Assembly (NCBI GenBank): GCA_036558305.1
Contig: DATBFX010000168.1
Span: 1-15,889, forward strand
Source of the DNA: DATBFX01 sp036558305
GTDB taxonomy: Bacteria; Chloroflexota; Chloroflexia; Thermomicrobiales; UBA6265
Direction: 5' to 3'
DNA: 15,889 nt
Positions 14,941-15,889 of the stretch are shown in pieces; the first letter of the stretch is position 1, and the number at the start of each line of letters is the position of its first letter. Both the position numbers and the translations under genes were made by a program. The notes beneath the pieces are model-generated. The model searched no databases. It saw only the letters and a list, made by a program, of their open reading frames with translations, and was not told where the DNA came from.

Positions 14941-15889
14941 ATGCCATCGCATCTTGGGGTCGGCGTTATCGGCGTCGGAACGATTGGAAGACGGCACGCC
15001 GAGAACCTGGCACGGCACCTTCCGCGAGCACGCCTCGTGGCGGTTGCCGACGTCCGGCCCGACGTCGCCCGCGCTGTTGCCGGCGATCTGGGCGCCCCGC
15101 ATTGGTTCGCGACCGCCGACGAGCTCGCCGCCCATCCCGACGTCGAGGCCGTCGTCATCGCCTCCAGTCACCACGCCCACCTGGAAGGGATCCTCGCCGC
15201 GGCGCGGCATCGGAAGGACGTCCTCTGCGAAAAACCGATCACCCCCGACCTGGCCGAGGCCGACGAGGCGATTGCCGCCGTGGAGAAGGCCGGTGTCCGT
15301 CTTCAGATCGGATTCATGCGCCGCTACGATCCTGCCTACGTCGCCGCGAAGCAACGGATCGATGCGGGAGAGATCGGCGATCCGGTGCTCTTCAAGGCGA
15401 CGCACCGGAACCCCTCGCTGCCGCCATCGATGACGCCTTCCGGTGGCGCCGGTGTCTTCGCCGACACCAGCATCCACGACTACGACAACGCCCGCTGGCT
15501 GCTCGGCGACGAAGTAACCGAAGTGCACGCGGTGGCGGTACCGGTGCTCGAACCCGGCCGTCCCGACGATCTCGCGCTCTCGACCCTTCGTTTTGCGCGG
15601 GGCGGTCTCGGCAGTGTCGAGGCGTATCTGACTTGCGCCTATGCCTACGACGTTCGGACCGAGGTCGCCGGCACCAAGGGCACCGTTTTCATCGGTCGTC
15701 TGCGCGAGACCGCCTGCGTCGTCGCCACCGCCGATGGGGTCAAGTCCGACGCCATCGACCACTGGCTCGTCCGCTTCGGGGATGCCTACCTCATCCAACT
15801 CGACGACTGGGTTCGTCGCACCCTTGGCGGCGAGCCGCCGGCGGTCACCGGCGCCGACGGCCGCGCCGCGCTCGAAATCGCCGTCGCCG
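14941..15889 (+). CDS. Gfo/Idh/MocA-family oxidoreductase, inositol 2-dehydrogenase-like, 3' truncated
   Basis: An open frame of 316 codons runs from ATG 14941 (GAGGAG 7 nt upstream) off the window end. Relatives are about 335-345 residues, so only a short tail is missing. The N-terminal Rossmann fold is shown by GVIGVGTIGRRHAENL with G11-x-G13-x-x-G16 and VAVADVRPD at the second strand; CEKPIT carries the family's EKP motif (K98). In the catalytic domain GFMRRYDPAY is followed by D175-T-S-I-H179-D, matching the catalytic K/D/H set of inositol dehydrogenase (K97, D172, H176 in B. subtilis IolG). An NAD-dependent polyol or sugar dehydrogenase in the cytoplasm is expected. The substrate cannot be fixed, since scyllo-inositol and other sugar dehydrogenases share the motif. 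Confidence 0.9.
   Translation, partial: MPSHLGVGVIGVGTIGRRHAENLARHLPRARLVAVADVRPDVARAVAGDLGAPHWFATADELAAHPDVEAVVIASSHHAHLEGILAAARHRKDVLCEKPITPDLAEADEAIAAVEKAGVRLQIGFMRRYDPAYVAAKQRIDAGEIGDPVLFKATHRNPSLPPSMTPSGGAGVFADTSIHDYDNARWLLGDEVTEVHAVAVPVLEPGRPDDLALSTLRFARGGLGSVEAYLTCAYAYDVRTEVAGTKGTVFIGRLRETACVVATADGVKSDAIDHWLVRFGDAYLIQLDDWVRRTLGGEPPAVTGADGRAALEIAVA

Noticed and set aside
14425..15798. 457-residue minus-strand frame antisense to the VOC and dehydrogenase genes
   Set aside because: No recognisable motif, while both plus-strand genes have complete active-site patterns.

Overview
The window is GC-rich, bacterial, and densely coded in five strand blocks. The organism is not named by any marker gene. 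A high-GC Chloroflexota, perhaps Thermomicrobia-like, is the best guess. It rests on the gene content: Asp-box (BNR) propeller protein, MoxR-like ATPase with VWA partner, sigma factor with a PQQ/NHL propeller membrane protein, and a nuclease-like plus phosphoribosyltransferase fusion. A high-GC actinobacterium cannot be excluded. There is no rRNA, tRNA, CRISPR array, transposase or phage gene.

Layout. (1) 2-1753 (+): C-terminal half of an Asp-box propeller protein of the VPS10/sortilin-like family, ending at a G+C-rich hairpin. (2) 1823-7142 (-), read right to left: a ChlI/MoxR-like AAA+ ATPase, a possible 37-residue protein, a VWA-domain protein closed by an intrinsic terminator, then an AHL-lactonase-like metallo-beta-lactamase and a 60-residue unknown. 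A 141-bp nested palindromic element lies between the ATPase and VWA genes. (3) 7534-10600 (+): an ECF-type sigma factor overlapping by 8 nt a single-span membrane protein with a cytoplasmic N-terminus and two outside beta-propellers (PQQ-like and NHL). This looks like a sigma/anti-sigma sensor pair. (4) 10688-14130 (-), read right to left: the nuclease-like/HPRT-like fusion, an MFS exporter of the EntS/MFS_3 type, a 138-bp element with 45-bp perfect inverted termini, and a compact CpaF/VirB11-like ATPase. (5) 14470-end (+): a VOC-fold protein followed by an inositol-dehydrogenase-like Gfo/Idh/MocA oxidoreductase cut by the window edge.

The functional units seem independent: a chaperone-like ATPase/VWA pair, an envelope-signalling pair, and a small sugar or polyol operon. 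The most unusual points are the PRT-nuclease fusion with catalytic positions of the HPRT fold replaced, the sigma-linked double propeller, the orphan secretion-type ATPase whose Walker B acidic residue seems absent, and two structured intergenic elements, one of which supplies the ribosome binding site of the next gene. All family calls are from reading the sequence; no searches were run.
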